From: Aotearoamyces nothofagi
Taxonomy: Eukaryota; Ascomycota; Leotiomycetes; Leotiales; Tympanidaceae
Length of the DNA stretch: 64,000 bases
Reading direction: 5' to 3'
NCBI GenBank assembly: GCA_015345905.1
Contig: JADDTR010000019.1
Location: 372,001 to 436,000 of the forward strand
Part shown: positions 1 to 10,759 of the stretch, piece by piece
How the letters are laid out: each line of letters opens with the position of its first letter
How positions within the stretch are numbered: the stretch's first letter is position 1
Made by a program: the position numbers and the translations under genes
The notes under the pieces: model-generated
Databases searched by the model: none
Seen by the model: only the letters and a program-made list of their open reading frames with translations
What the model was told of the DNA's origin: nothing

Positions 1-56
1 AATAAAAAATAAAGCAATAGGCTCTGGTAGTTGTTATCCATTAGCTGGAGCTTTTA

Positions 57-1120
57 TTAACCCGGGGTATCTGAGCCAGTTCTTGGAGCAGCGCTATTCT
101 CTTTCGGTGAAGGAGAGGAGAGTTCTTTCTGTGCTTTCAGCGCTTCCAACTTCATCTTCTTAGCTTTCCTGTTGCTGATCTTTGGCGTGGATCCATCCCC
201 CTTCTCGACATCGTCGTTCTTCCTCTTCCCCTTATTGCCGCTCGCAGTAGTCTGTTTAGCAGTGATAGATGCATTGGTGGGAATGCCCTTTTGTTTTTGT
301 CCCTTCGCCTTTCGAGCCTCCTCAGTTTTGTCGCTTTCAGTGACTACTCGTTCTCCACCATCAATAACGTCAATCACCCCTCTGAAGCCTCGCCTCTTAA
401 TTCCCTCATTAACAACTACTCCCCGAGGACCGACTGTAACAGCCTCTTGAGCCCTTTCCTGACTCATTCCCCATACACCCATTAAGTTTCCCACATCTGC
501 AGGCGCTCTCACCCCAAGTACACTTTTAGCTTCTGAGCTAACTACTAATCCCCTACCGCTCGTAGCTCTCACAATGGCCATAACATTGCTTATAAAATTT
601 CTCCGCGCAACACTGTCCCCTTGGGTCGCTTGGGAGTAACATATCTCAAACTTGATACCTCGTTTTATGGCGGTCATGAATGGCTTAGGCCGGAAGTGAA
701 AGGGATAGCGGACGGTGAGGTCGAGAGAGATAAGAGATTGCTCGGATAGTGTAGTGCATGCTGCCAGGAAGGCTTTCTCGGTGGTAGGACGCAAAGCAAG
801 AATGTCGTACGCAGAGGCAAGAGCAGGAAGGCGGTGGTTAAGAGCTGGATCGGAGATGGTGATAGTGCAGCGGCGAAGAATTGTGACATTTTTGGGTGTG
901 GTAAAAGGGAGCGTGGTAGGAATGGGGCTTGTTATCTGTGATGGAATGGCACCGTTTATATTGTGTGTCAGAGCGATGACTGAATAGTTTACTATGGGAC
1001 GTTAGATAGTATCTTGGGGGAGGGGGCAGAACGCGACTCACGTTCTGAGAGGAAGGAAATGGTGCGTTGGATGTCTAAATTGGAGGTGCTAGACCAAGGA
1101 ACATTGAGGTCGTATAGCAT
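57..1120 (-). CDS. RPP1: RNase P/MRP protein subunit RPP1 (Rpp30 family)
   Basis: Two exons, 1120..1042 and 991..57, with a GTGAGT...CATAG intron; joined length 1014 nt, 337 aa. The N-terminus MLYDLNVPW closely matches yeast Rpp1 (MLVDLNVPW). After splicing it continues LNYSVIALTHNING, the first strands of the PHP/TIM-barrel-like Rpp30 fold. The middle region (RYPFHFRPKPFMTAIKRG, then SVARRNFISNVMAIVRATSGRG) is the conserved phosphoesterase-like core. The C-terminus is lysine-rich and low complexity, usual for fungal members. Family role: protein scaffold of nuclear RNase P (tRNA 5' processing) and RNase MRP (rRNA processing). The start is the first ATG that preserves the conserved N-terminal motif. 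The family is clear; the exact splice acceptor is inferred from homology. Confidence 0.88.
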
Positions 1121-2476
1121 CTTGAATACGAGTCGAGACTTTTGGTCAGCTCAACGCGCCTGCGCGAAGAAGGTAAATTCTGGGAGAGGTATGCGATGGT
1201 TTGGAATGCAAATGGACAGAGCTCTAAAATAAAGTACAGACTCGGCAATAAATTTATCCTCTCCGCGAGATGGATAAGATAAGATTAAACCCTCGACGAC
1301 GGGGTCCCCACTCAATGATGCCTCTTGTCGATCACCAGATATACTGTATTATACCAAATTCTACACTTGGATTTTGTTTCACTCCAATACTTTATATGCT
1401 AAGTTTTGGCCTCCCTGGCATTCCGGAGTTCTATATAATATAAAAATTAATGCCGCTACTATTGAAGCTTATAATACAGCTAGCTACGACATGATTAATG
1501 TTACATCACACTTCCGCCTGCCGTTCCCGAGATTTAATATGGACATTCTTCTGCAGCGGATAGATGATCCGGTGGCATATCACTATAATCTGGAGCAAGC
1601 ACGAAATAGGTTTTCTGTCGGTTATGACGAGATCGAAACCTGTTACACCAACTTTTGCCTTTGTTGCACCTCCTGCCGTTCCGCCTGCGAATGGTGCAGC
1701 TGCCTGAGAAGAGCCACTGTTCTGAGGACGAATTCAATAAAGACCTACGATAGGTACATAGTTGGCTGGCATTCTATTGAGCAATATCAACAGTGCCTCC
1801 ATGGCGAACGCTTGGAGGTACGAAGCGGAGGAAATGACGTCTATTTTAACGGAAGGGTTACGCATACTTAAATTTTTGTCTATATTGAAGGTCAGCGATA
1901 AAGCAGGGATTTTAATACTTGATCCTTTGCTGATTGCGCAGATCGTTATGCTTGAATGATTGGTGCCATCCTTATATGAGACCATATCTCGAAGCTTCAA
2001 GACCACTCTCATCAGTAGAACGTTAAAGCACACCCGAGGCGTGCCAAGTAATGTCCCATCGTTTAAAAAGGCAGTCTGAGGTTTTGATTTAAAACAACTC
2101 GACATTCTATAACTTAATTACATGAAGAAATCTAACCGCTACCCTAGACAGTAGAAATACAACTCCGTGACGGACCCCTTATAATTGAGGCACAAACTTT
2201 TGCGCCCCATATCAAGGTTCTTCGCTAAGTAATCTTCGAGGGGTAAGAACGAGAGCATCAGCCTTCTCACGCGCACGACGAAATCCCGTACTACCAAACA
2301 CCACATATCGTCCCAGCCTTTCAATAGGCAGAATAATCAGTTAATAGTGATATTATTTTCGGCGCATCGAGCAACAGCACATCCGCGAGGCGATCAGTCG
2401 TCGGACAGAGCTCCAGAGAATCACGTAACGGCGGTCCGTACCCGTCTTGCGCTGTGCCTCGTAGGCCCGCCGCAGA
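1121..2476. other. AT-rich stretch with unassigned reading frames
   Basis: No gene recognised. The minus strand has an open frame at 2105..1734 (about 123 codons, with stretches such as IPALSLTFNIDKNLSM). A second, differently phased stretch follows at about 1700..1600, reading AAAPFAGGTAGGATKAKVG. These could be two exons of a small lineage-specific or decayed gene, but no family or reliable splice pair was recognised. The plus strand frame at 1374..1871 is cysteine-rich and looks like a shadow. The last few hundred bases before 2477 should hold the promoter of the kinase gene. Confidence 0.3.
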
Positions 2477-3819
2477 ATGGCGCGTGTATATGCGGACGTC
2501 AACCAGCAGATGCCCCGGTCGTACTGGGACTATGATAGTGTTAACATCACTTGGGGCGTGTTGGAGAACTATGAAGTAGTAAGGAAGATCGGTATGCAGC
2601 CCCGCTGCCCACTTTACGCGGCCATTTTGCTAACCGGAAAACCCATCTCTACAGGCCGAGGCAAGTATTCTGAGGTCTTTGAGGGCATCAACGTGGTAAA
2701 CTACCAGAAATGCGTCATCAAGGTCCTCAAGCCGGTCAAGAAGAAGAAGATAAAGAGGGAAATCAAAATTCTGCAAAACCTCTCTGGTGGGCCGAATATT
2801 GTCGCGCTGCTAGATGTTGTCAGAGATAGCCAAGTAAATCACTCCTCTCGTATCAATGGTCTCGACTCTTTTCCTAAGGCTGGGTCCGGACTTCTTGCCC
2901 TTGATGGTATTGTTTATTCTGAAGACGAGAACGACGACTCATTTATGATGCAGAGCAAAACGCCTAGTTTGATATTCGAATACGTCAACAATACCGACTT
3001 CCGCAGCCTCTACCCCAAATTTGTGGACTACGATGTTCGATATTATATATTCGAGCTCCTAAAGGTATATATATACCCACTATGATGCTATAAGTGTAGG
3101 TGCTGATAAGAATAGGCACTTGACTTCTGCCATAGCAAAGGTATAATGCATAGAGATGTTAAGCCTCATAATGTAATGATTGATCACGAAAACCGAAAGG
3201 TGAGTTAGATGAGCGTGTATGTGTATAAAGTACTAAATGATAATATAGTTGCGACTTATCGATTGGGGTCTTGCTGAGTTCTACCACCAAGGCACCGAGT
3301 ACAATGTCAGAGTGGCGTCAAGATACTTCAAGGGTCCAGAATTGCTTGTAGATTTCCAGGAATACGACTACTCCTTGGATATGTGGTCACTAGGCGCTAT
3401 GTTTGCTTCCATGATCTTCAGAAAAGAGCCATTCTTTCATGGCAACAGCAACTCCGATCAACTGGTCAAGATTGCCAAGGTACTTGGCACGGAAGACCTC
3501 TTTGACTACCTCGACAAGTACGAGATCGAGCTTGATGCACAGTATGATGATATCCTAGGCCGATTTCAGAAGAAAAATTGGCACAGCTTCGTCACCTCTG
3601 AGAACCAGAGATTCGTTAGCAACGATGCAATTGACTTCTTGGATAAGTTATTGAGATATGATCATCAGGTGGGTTAACATTCATCTACTCGGTTGGCAGA
3701 CAATACTGATATCCTATAAGGAACGTCTCACTGCTAAGGAGGCAATGGAACATCAATACTTCGCGCCAGTCCGAGCTAACGAACAGGCTGCCATCTCTAA
3801 CGCCTCCAATTCATCATAA
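2477..3819 (+). CDS. CKA1: Casein kinase 2 catalytic subunit alpha
   Basis: Six exons: 2477..2591, 2655..2833, 2954..3064, 3116..3199, 3249..3668, 3721..3819; 1008 nt, 335 aa. The start MARVYADVN is the canonical CK2alpha N-terminus. Visible motifs: glycine loop [11 protein letters not shown], basic stretch [15 protein letters not shown], catalytic loop [11 protein letters not shown], the CK2-type DWG (instead of DFG) in [13 protein letters not shown], and the [13 protein letters not shown] activation segment. CK2 is a constitutive, acidophilic Ser/Thr kinase; alpha subunits assemble with a beta dimer in nucleus and cytoplasm. The first two introns (63 and 120 nt) are multiples of three without in-frame stops, so an unspliced reading runs straight through them; comparison with the family shows both must be removed. 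The C-terminus is short, as in other fungi. Confidence 0.95.
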
Positions 3820-4680
3820 CCGGCATTGAAAGTGACAGCCCGGCTAAGACTTTGTGCGCTTTAGAAGAAGATTGCGCCTGAACCAGTGACCTGCAAGGTC
3901 AGACCCAAACTACAGTGACAGGTAGTCGTCTCATCTCTACCTCCCTTCTCATTCGACTTATTAAGTAAAACGACGGGTGATAAAGGCGCGGCGCTGCGTC
4001 ACGGAAAGGGCGGTGATGGAAGGAGTTTATTGTTTCATTTGGCTTGCATAACCTCTCTACTGCTCTCCATATCATGAGCGATGAAAACGGTAATAACTGG
4101 GATGTAGATAGACTTTCAATAAATGCATACTATATCCCTATATAGCAATTCTTAAATCTTTACCGGATTTACTCTCTTCTAGTAGTTAATACTGTGATTT
4201 GCTAACTACAAGTTTGTGAATGACAAGCCTGATTTTCATACCCTGCATCTCTCTAACCCACTGCATAAATGTGCCTTTGCTATGTGGTTGGACCTCCGAA
4301 GAAGCTTTTGCATCGTGGGATTCGTGGCATGGAGATGATTGTCCTAGACTCATCTGGGTTGACAAAAGGACGAAATGAAGAAATGGCATGAATATGGTGG
4401 AGAGAATAGAATTGGAGACCCGAGACTAGGTTCGAAATATGTTGAGAATGGAGATTAGAATGTCTTTCTTGCGCCAGTTTAACAATTGGTCGCTAGCTCC
4501 AGAGTCATGGAAACATCTCAGAGGAGAGATATACGGCGTAGTACTGTATTAGACCAGTCCTGATAGAAATTAGAATGACATTGTTCTACACTCTAGTCCT
4601 TCTCGTCCATACTGCTCGACGAGCTGTCCAGTGAACGCCATGCGCCCCTCCAGTTTGAAGAAAGCCACTTTTCATCCCTA
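3820..4680. other. Intergenic, tail-to-tail between CKA1 and ARP4
   Basis: The two flanking genes converge here, so the stretch should hold both 3' UTRs. Only short frames without codon bias are present. No RNA gene, repeat or element was recognised. Confidence 0.6.
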
Positions 4681-6148
4681 TCATTTACACCTTTTCTCCA
4701 CAATATTCGCCCCAAATTCTTCATATTCCTTCTTTGAGATCCACATCTGATGGAAAGTCCCCAAACTACCCAGAATACTACCACCTATCCAGCTACCAAA
4801 ACGTCGCTCGCTTGTCAGACCGGCTGCTTGGATCTTTATCCGTGCGCCAGGGTAGAGTTGTTGGATTTCACTGACCAGTCTATCTGTGAAGCCATTGGTG
4901 AGGGTAGTGCCGCCGGTAACAACGATATTTTGGAGGAGGTTTACACGAAGATCCATGTCAACTGATGCAACGGCAGCCTTGACCATCTCAGGAATCGTCT
5001 GGGCCTTCGTTGGTGCTGCTTCTCCTGGAACTGGCAATGCGGCCTTCTCGTCCCACATACCTTCAGCAACTTTGAATCGCTCAGCTCCCCAGAGTTGGTT
5101 CGCGCCATCAGGCATCTCGAAAACACGACCAGGTTGTGTCCTGGTAAAATCCTCATTCGTTGTTCCCGATGAAGTTCCTGAGCTCAGTCGACCGGGACCG
5201 GGCCACACTTGGACGACGGACTCCTTAAATTCCGTAATGACGCGCTCCTCTTCCAAAGCTCTATAACTCGCAGTTGGTGGTGTTGCGAAGCTCCGATATG
5301 TTGCTTGTGCAGGAGCTCCAGCGTCCACGGCCGTCTTCGAGTCAACCATGAAGTGTGGAACTAGGTCCACACTGGGCTCTGATGTGCTGAAAAGAGTCCG
5401 CAGTTGAGACGACAGCCAGTTCCCCGCCAAGGGAGATTTCTGGATACCTTTCTTGAGAATGAGGCCGTCGTGGATAGGCGTGATTGAGATGGTTGTGGCA
5501 CCAACGTCGACCACTAAAGCGCTCGCTTTTCCAGCGGCAAATGCTGCGAGGACACTGTTGCGAGAAAGCCAGAAGGCAGGGCATCCCCATGATTCCATAG
5601 CAATCTCTATCGCGCGTTCTCGAGATTTGACTGGGTTCCAAGCAGTTTCAGTCATGAGGAGCGGATTCTCCTCAAGGGCTCTCTCGTTATCCTCTACACC
5701 CTCTATCTCAGCATCGAGACCTTCTAGCTTGTCGTTGAGGCCGTTTGTTGATGGATGTGACGGTTTAAAATTCGTGAGTCTTGATGTGATGGCATACTCC
5801 CAGACCTTAGCTGCGGCATCCCAATCTTCTACTGTGCCATCTTTGCCTATTGGATTCTGAATTTCTAAACCCTCTAATGGCGTGTGTATCGAGTTGTCTC
5901 CGAAGACAAGATGCTTGTCGTCACCTGAACCCAGGACGCCATAGAAAGAGGGGACAACAGACTTTGGGACATCCTCGCCCGCAAAGCCTGCGCGAGTATA
6001 TGTGAATCCGGGGTCAAGAATCAGAGCAGATACTTCATCTAGAGGTCAAGAGTCAGTATTTCCATGAGAGTGATTAGCATAGCGCGCGAGACTCACCCCC
6101 TCCATAGATGTTTGTGGGCTCAACAGACGAATTAAGAGTTTGCGTCAT
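4681..6148 (-). CDS. ARP4: Actin-related protein 4 (chromatin complexes)
   Basis: Two exons, 6148..6097 and 6038..4681; 1410 nt, 469 aa. The N-terminus reads [28 protein letters not shown], followed by the actin phosphate-loop equivalent [20 protein letters not shown]. Further actin-fold landmarks are [23 protein letters not shown] and the C-terminal [14 protein letters not shown] and [28 protein letters not shown]. The [15 protein letters not shown] start and the acidic/serine-rich insertions fit Arp4 (human BAF53) rather than actin or other Arps. Family role: nuclear, ATP-binding shared subunit of the NuA4 acetyltransferase and the INO80 and SWR1 remodellers. The short first exon (52 nt coding) is followed by a clean GTGAGT...CTCTAG intron. 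Confidence 0.93.
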
Positions 6149-7169
6149 GATGCCTCCGCCTCCAATCGATCTTCAATATACGTGCGCTGGTAAAATGAGC
6201 GTCTTGCGATTATCTCAGAACATTGGCGACAGGATATAGGAGGTATATTTACACTGCAGAGTTAAATTGTCGCGAATCAAGGTCAATTCGAGGTCGCGAG
6301 CCGTATGAAGTTCGCGGCGAGCGCGAGGGCTGCTTGGCGCGAGCAAACCTTATATATGAGGCTGATATTTTGTTGTATAAGTCGACCTCCTCTTACAGCT
6401 TCATCTTTGACGAGTATGGATCCTTCCTTTCGTAAAGTCACTATAGTGCTTATAAGCTTCCAGGCGTCTGAAGACGTTTTGCAGAAGCTATTCCTGCAAC
6501 ATATACTGGGATCCTTAGAAGATTGCACCTGTTCAACAAAGTTACCAGCTACTTGACTCTCTCGCGTCTCCTCTCCTCTCCTCTCCTCTCCTCTCCTCTC
6601 CACTCCTCTCCTCTCCACTCCTCTCCTTTCCTCCTCCTCTCCTTATCTCTGCAACCCGCCACGGCTCCTTATCAATTGGCCCACGCTCCTGTGCGAGGAG
6701 GAAGCGGCAGAGGATGGCCAAATTTCAAGCCAAAATTGCGCGATAGACTTCAATATGTTGTTATCTCCACTTAAAAGTCAAGAGATATGTCCAATGATTC
6801 GTCTTTCGCTTTTCGTCGGCAACAACGACTATATTGCGTGCTTGACGATGCTGATGGTATTGGAATCTCCCCGGACTGTGGCATGTCTGCCGTGTGTGGT
6901 GTCTCCACGCCACATTTACTTGCACTGTAACTGGCTGTACTCGAGTAAACGACCGAGGGAAAAGATGCCGTCAGTCAGTTAGAACTTGGTTGTCAGGGAC
7001 TCTGATGCGAGTTGCTGATCGGAATTCCCTGCCGGATGCATATATAGAAGAGACGGTAAGTCGCGTTTCGAGTTTTGTTAAACCTCTTATATATAACCCT
7101 TCTGCTAGCGAAACTGTTTATTACTATTAACCTGAGCTTTACTACGCCTCGGCGTACTGTCTTGCAGAA
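6149..7169. other. Divergent intergenic region between ARP4 and an MFS permease
   Basis: The head-to-head spacing of about 1 kb should contain both promoters. Only short frames are present. A pyrimidine-rich CTCTC tract (separate entry) lies in the middle. Several GCGAGC/TCGCGA-type words occur near 6275-6350. No gene or element was recognised. Confidence 0.5.
6567..6650. repeat. CTCTC pentanucleotide tract
   Basis: About 80 nt of tandem CTCTC units, interrupted by CACTC variants and ending in mixed C/T. It sits between two divergent genes and may act as a pyrimidine-rich promoter element; that role is inference. Confidence 0.85.
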
Positions 7170-8735
7170 ATGTCGGATAATTCTATAGCCACAGAAAGCA
7201 AAGTCGCTGCTGCAGTCCTAGCATCGGATCCTGAGGAGTCACACGTTATCATCCGTAGCAAAGACCACCATACTCTGAAAGAGAACGCTGATGGAGCTCT
7301 CCAGTTGCTCGAGGCAGGAGGCAATTTGCTTGGGGCTGTCGATGAGGAGAAGATCAAGAAGCTGCGACGACGTATCGACTTATACATAATGCCACTCATC
7401 TGCATTGTCTATTTCTTACAGTATCTCGACAAAATTAGTATTGGCTATGGATCGGTGATGGGACTTAAGACGTCTGCTCACCTGGTCGGCGAAGATTACA
7501 ACTGGGTATCAAGCATCTTTTTCTTCGGCCAACTGGCTTTCGAGTTCCCCACAATTCGTCTCCTGCAGTACTTCCCTCTCGCCAAATACGTTGCTGTCAA
7601 TGTTATCATCTGGGGAGTGCTTCTGGCTTGTATTGCGGCCTGTAAGGATTTTGCTAGCCTGATGGTATGCCGAGCTCTACTTGGTTGTGCCGAGGCTGCC
7701 ATTGTCCCAGCCTGGGTGGTCTTTACATCCCAGTGGTATCGGAAAGAGGACCAAGCCTTCAGGGTTGGAATTTGGTTCTCCATGTGCGGATTCGCCCAAA
7801 TGTTTGGAGGTTATGTTGCGTACGGCATCGCTACCCACGTCGGCAAAGACCCGAACGCTTCTCTTGAGGGATGGCAAATTATATTTCTCTTCCTGGGCTT
7901 ATTTACTGCATTCATCGGCATTGCATTTTTCTTCGTCCTACCAGATTCGCCCCTGACAGCAGGGTTCTTGACGGTAGAGCAGAAGGCTCTTCATGCCGAA
8001 CATCTTCGAGGCAACGAGCAGGGAATTGGATCAACTGTGTTCAAATGGGAGCAATTCTATGAAGCATTGCGTGATATAAACACTTGGTTATACACATTCT
8101 GGGTTTTCGCGGCCAATATTCCCAATTCTATTGCTACGAGTTTTGGCAACATCCTCGTCACAGGAATGGGTTACAGTGCAACCGAGAGCTTGCTGCTAGT
8201 AACACCACTAGGTGCTTATGAAGTCGTCGTCCTGATAGGACTTACATATCTTGCAATGAAGACCGACCAGCGTCTCCTTGTCTGCATTGCTGGGCATATT
8301 CCATCCATTGTCGGTGCCATCCTCATGGCTACAACCGAGAAAGCAGCAGCTTTAGTCGGCTATTACCTATCTGGCGGTATTCCGATCGGCTGGACGACCA
8401 TTCTAGGACTCCAGAGCACAAATGTTGCTGGTTCGACCAAGAAGATCACTGTTGCATGCATTGGCACTATTGGTTACACAGTTGGCAATATTATCTCTCC
8501 TCATACCTTCCAGGCTAAAGACTCTCCGCGGTACTTGCCAGCGAAGATCTCCATCGTCATAATATACGTCCTGATTACTATCGACCTGTATATTATCCGC
8601 TGGGTTGCTGTCAGGGAGAATAAGAAGAGAGATCTAAAGAAAGCAGAGTTGGGCGATGCATATCATGTTGAGAAGAATCATGAATTCCTCGATTTGACAG
8701 ATCGCCAGAACCCAGAGTTTAGATATGCAGTCTAG
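7170..8735 (+). CDS. MFS transporter, anion:cation symporter (Dal5-like) family
   Basis: Single exon, 521 aa, about 12 predicted membrane spans after a hydrophilic N-terminus of about 75 residues. Family marks: DLYIMPLICIVYFLQYLDKISIGYG at the first span, the EFPTIRLLQYFPLAKY loop, the CRALLGCAEAAIVPA motif after span 4, and a C-terminal half with STNVAGSTKKITVACIGTIGYTVGNIISP, diagnostic of the fungal allantoate/nicotinate/biotin/pantothenate permease group. It should be a plasma-membrane H+ symporter for a small organic anion or vitamin. The substrate cannot be read from the sequence and neighbours give no pathway context. The start ATG follows a short pyrimidine/CAG stretch and precedes the usual acidic N-tail. 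The gene is intact. Confidence 0.88.
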   Translation: MSDNSIATESKVAAAVLASDPEESHVIIRSKDHHTLKENADGALQLLEAGGNLLGAVDEEKIKKLRRRIDLYIMPLICIVYFLQYLDKISIGYGSVMGLKTSAHLVGEDYNWVSSIFFFGQLAFEFPTIRLLQYFPLAKYVAVNVIIWGVLLACIAACKDFASLMVCRALLGCAEAAIVPAWVVFTSQWYRKEDQAFRVGIWFSMCGFAQMFGGYVAYGIATHVGKDPNASLEGWQIIFLFLGLFTAFIGIAFFFVLPDSPLTAGFLTVEQKALHAEHLRGNEQGIGSTVFKWEQFYEALRDINTWLYTFWVFAANIPNSIATSFGNILVTGMGYSATESLLLVTPLGAYEVVVLIGLTYLAMKTDQRLLVCIAGHIPSIVGAILMATTEKAAALVGYYLSGGIPIGWTTILGLQSTNVAGSTKKITVACIGTIGYTVGNIISPHTFQAKDSPRYLPAKISIVIIYVLITIDLYIIRWVAVRENKKRDLKKAELGDAYHVEKNHEFLDLTDRQNPEFRYAV

Positions 8736-9369
8736 ACGATGGCAACAGAATTAACAGGCACTTAGTAAAATCTCTAGTTTTGATAGTCTCGTCAATATAC
8801 GTAGGGGCAGAAAAATGTGATCTAACCTTCAAGCGCCTTTGATGAGTTTTGTGATTTCCCTCGTGGTAATCTCATTATCTGTGATAGTCTTTTACCATAT
8901 CCTACCTGCTTTCAATGCCGCCTTCTGTTGCTATATCAAGAGAAAACTTTCATTAAAAAGCTGCAAGATAATATATCTTACCTGTAACTTAAACACATCA
9001 AAACTTCATTTTCCTCCCAAGGATTAATCCAGCCCATAGGTAAAGTAGAAGCGTCGTTTATTGCAAGCGTACTGACTGGTAAAAAGAGCGCTGTCTTTGC
9101 ACAACAAGTATTAAGAAGTTCCGGGCCAAGATTTGGATCATGTGGTGACCTAACAGATGACATACTTCTTGCTCTTCTAAGAAACAGCAGTATCCCTTAA
9201 ACGGGCCGAAACATTTGCTTCGAAGCCGCTTACTCACAAAGCCATCCCCGCGGAGTCTCGTAACCTGTTTCGCCGAACGCGGCGAATCGGCAATATCGAA
9301 ACTCCTATAGCAAATAGGACATTAGAGCAAGTCCATATATGGTAATAGAGAAGTTCGTATAAACGACCC
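8736..9369. other. Intergenic 3' of the permease, upstream of tRNA-like units
   Basis: AT-rich near the permease stop, then GC-richer. No coding region is recognised; the short frames present have no family resemblance. Upstream signals for the first Pol III-like unit would be in the last 100 bases, but no clear element is visible. Confidence 0.5.
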
Positions 9370-9523
9370 GGGAATGTAGCACAACGGTAGCGCGCCCATA
9401 TCATTTCACAGGTCCGAGGGGTGGATGCGATGCGGCTCTAGAGCCGCAGACGCGTTTATCCCCCCGACCTGATCCCATGGCTGAGAATATGGGAGGTATC
9501 TGGTTCAACTCCAGCCATTTCCA
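9370..9523 (+). tRNA. tRNA-like gene, copy 1, with long insertion in the anticodon arm
   Basis: The 5' GGGAATG and 3' CATTTCC plus a discriminator A form a 7-bp acceptor stem. TAGCACAACGG fits box A and GGTTCAACTCC fits box B. The T arm CTGG-TTCAACT-CCAG closes, and the anticodon stem CCCAT pairs with ATGGG. Between them lies about 82 nt that is not tRNA, containing the perfect palindrome GCGGCTCTAGAGCCGC (9432-9447) within an outer AGGTC/GACCT helix. Read literally, the anticodon loop gives CAT. The D stem has one A.C mismatch. A TTTTTT run about 20 nt downstream could terminate Pol III. It is either an intron-containing tRNA of unclear identity or a tRNA-derived element; see copy 2. Confidence 0.55.
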
Positions 9524-9680
9524 GGACAGAACTTCTTTGATTTTTTGCCGCTCCTGCGTCCCGTCCGCCGTAATGCTTCTCGCGTAGGAGATGGGACGGT
9601 GAATGCTCGAGTGAATGTCGAAACAAAGATCGGTAATGATCTTATGGCGAGAGTTAAAGAAATCTCTGGTCAAACTGAAA

Positions 9681-9847
9681 GGGAATGTGGCTCAACGGTT
9701 AGAGCGCCCATATCGTTGCACAGGGGTTGTATTGCAAAGAAGACACCCCTTATCTTCGGATTCGGACGTGACATGCTATTGCCTTACAAACCTTGATACC
9801 ATGGCTGAGAATATGGGAGGCAGCTGGTTCAACTCCAGTCATTTCCA
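9681..9847 (+). tRNA. tRNA-like gene, copy 2, with long insertion in the anticodon arm
   Basis: Same architecture as copy 1: acceptor GGGAATG/CATTTCC(A), box A TGGCTCAACGG, perfect 4-bp D stem GCTC/GAGC, anticodon stem CCCAT/ATGGG, box B GGTTCAACTCC and a closed T arm. The insertion is about 95 nt, shows little similarity to that of copy 1 except near its 3' end (CCATGGCTGAGAAT is shared), and contains AGGGGT/ACCCCT (9722-9727 with 9745-9750). The literal anticodon is CGT, one base different from copy 1. A T-rich run (CTTTATTTTT) follows at once and could serve as terminator. The intact stems and promoter boxes favour a functional Pol III gene; the identity is unresolved. Confidence 0.58.
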
Positions 9848-10200
9848 TCTTTATTTTTGCCTTCTTTTTTGCTTGAGTTTTTGCCAACTGGTCGACCGTC
9901 AGGTGGAAATGCTATCATCGTCCATCATCAAAGCGATTAGTCAGTCGGCCAGTCATCATCACAGCCTCGACAACATTAGAACTCTTCGTTCAGTTGCCAA
10001 TTCTCCTGCCTCAAGCACACAGCAGTATGGAGGCCTTACCGGCATTGAGAGATAAGATACTAATACAGAAGATATAGTGTTTTCTCTCAAATAGTAATAT
10101 ACTTACAGCCCTCTCCGGGAAGGTAAATGATCAACTCTGCCGGAACGCCATGGAAATGTTTAACAACGCCACTAATGCTTCTAATCCGGACATGCCATGA
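9848..10200. other. Intergenic, nothing recognised
   Basis: The stretch begins with the T-rich terminator candidate of tRNA-like copy 2 and ends at the stop of the minus-strand twin-CX9C gene. No other feature is seen. Confidence 0.5.
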
Positions 10201-10759
10201 TCATCTATGACGATCCTTGCTCAACTGCCCTTCATCGTCATGCCTACTTGGAAACCCTCCAACCTTCTCTGCCTTTTTCAAAATGTCCCTTCCCTTATCG
10301 CCGTCCCTATCCTCTAACGGGAGTCCCCACCATTCCCTATGAAATCTCTCTTGCTCTTTCCTCTTTGCTTCTCGTATCTCTCGATCTCTTTGCCGTTTTA
10401 ACCTGAGTGCGAACCATTCTTCTCGTGCTGCATCTTGTTCGCTTTGTGTTGCATGTGCGACCATGCAGGTATTCATTGCTAGGTTCTGCGGTCGGCACTT
10501 GAAAGGGGCTGTAAAGGTACGTCCAAGGGCGCAATCGGCAAATTCTAAGGCATAATTAATAGACTACACATGCGTGGATGTCCAATTGCAATATACCTTT
10601 GATTTCTGCTGCACAGTATCCTCGTACTCTCGCATGATAAACTTCTCGGACTTGTGCTTCTTGGGCGGCAGAAAGAGGCAGTGGATTTCGAGAGGGCATA
10701 GGAAGCCTCGGAATATCATCGGTATCAGGAATTGGAGGCGACATAGCTGCCATGGACAT
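10201..10759 (-). CDS. Twin CX9C protein, CMC1-like COX assembly family
   Basis: Two exons, 10759..10597 and 10544..10201; 507 nt, 168 aa. Splicing yields CAAEIKEFADC and, after ALGRTFTAPFK, CRPQNLAMNTC: two exact C-X9-C motifs spaced as in the CHCH fold. The first cysteine pair spans the intron, which supports the splice call. The downstream helix (REEWFALRLKRQRDREIREAKRKEQERFHREWWG) is strongly charged and likely alpha-helical. Family role: small proteins oxidised by Mia40 in the mitochondrial intermembrane space, of which Cmc1 acts in cytochrome c oxidase copper delivery and assembly. The N-terminal proline-rich segment is not a classical presequence, as expected for Mia40 substrates. Whether this is the strict CMC1 orthologue is uncertain. 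Confidence 0.78.

Noticed and set aside
2834-2953. 40-residue insertion in CK2 alpha
   Set aside because: Has GTAAAT donor and TGATGCAG acceptor; all CK2 relatives continue directly from VRDSQ to SKTPSLIFE, so it is an intron.
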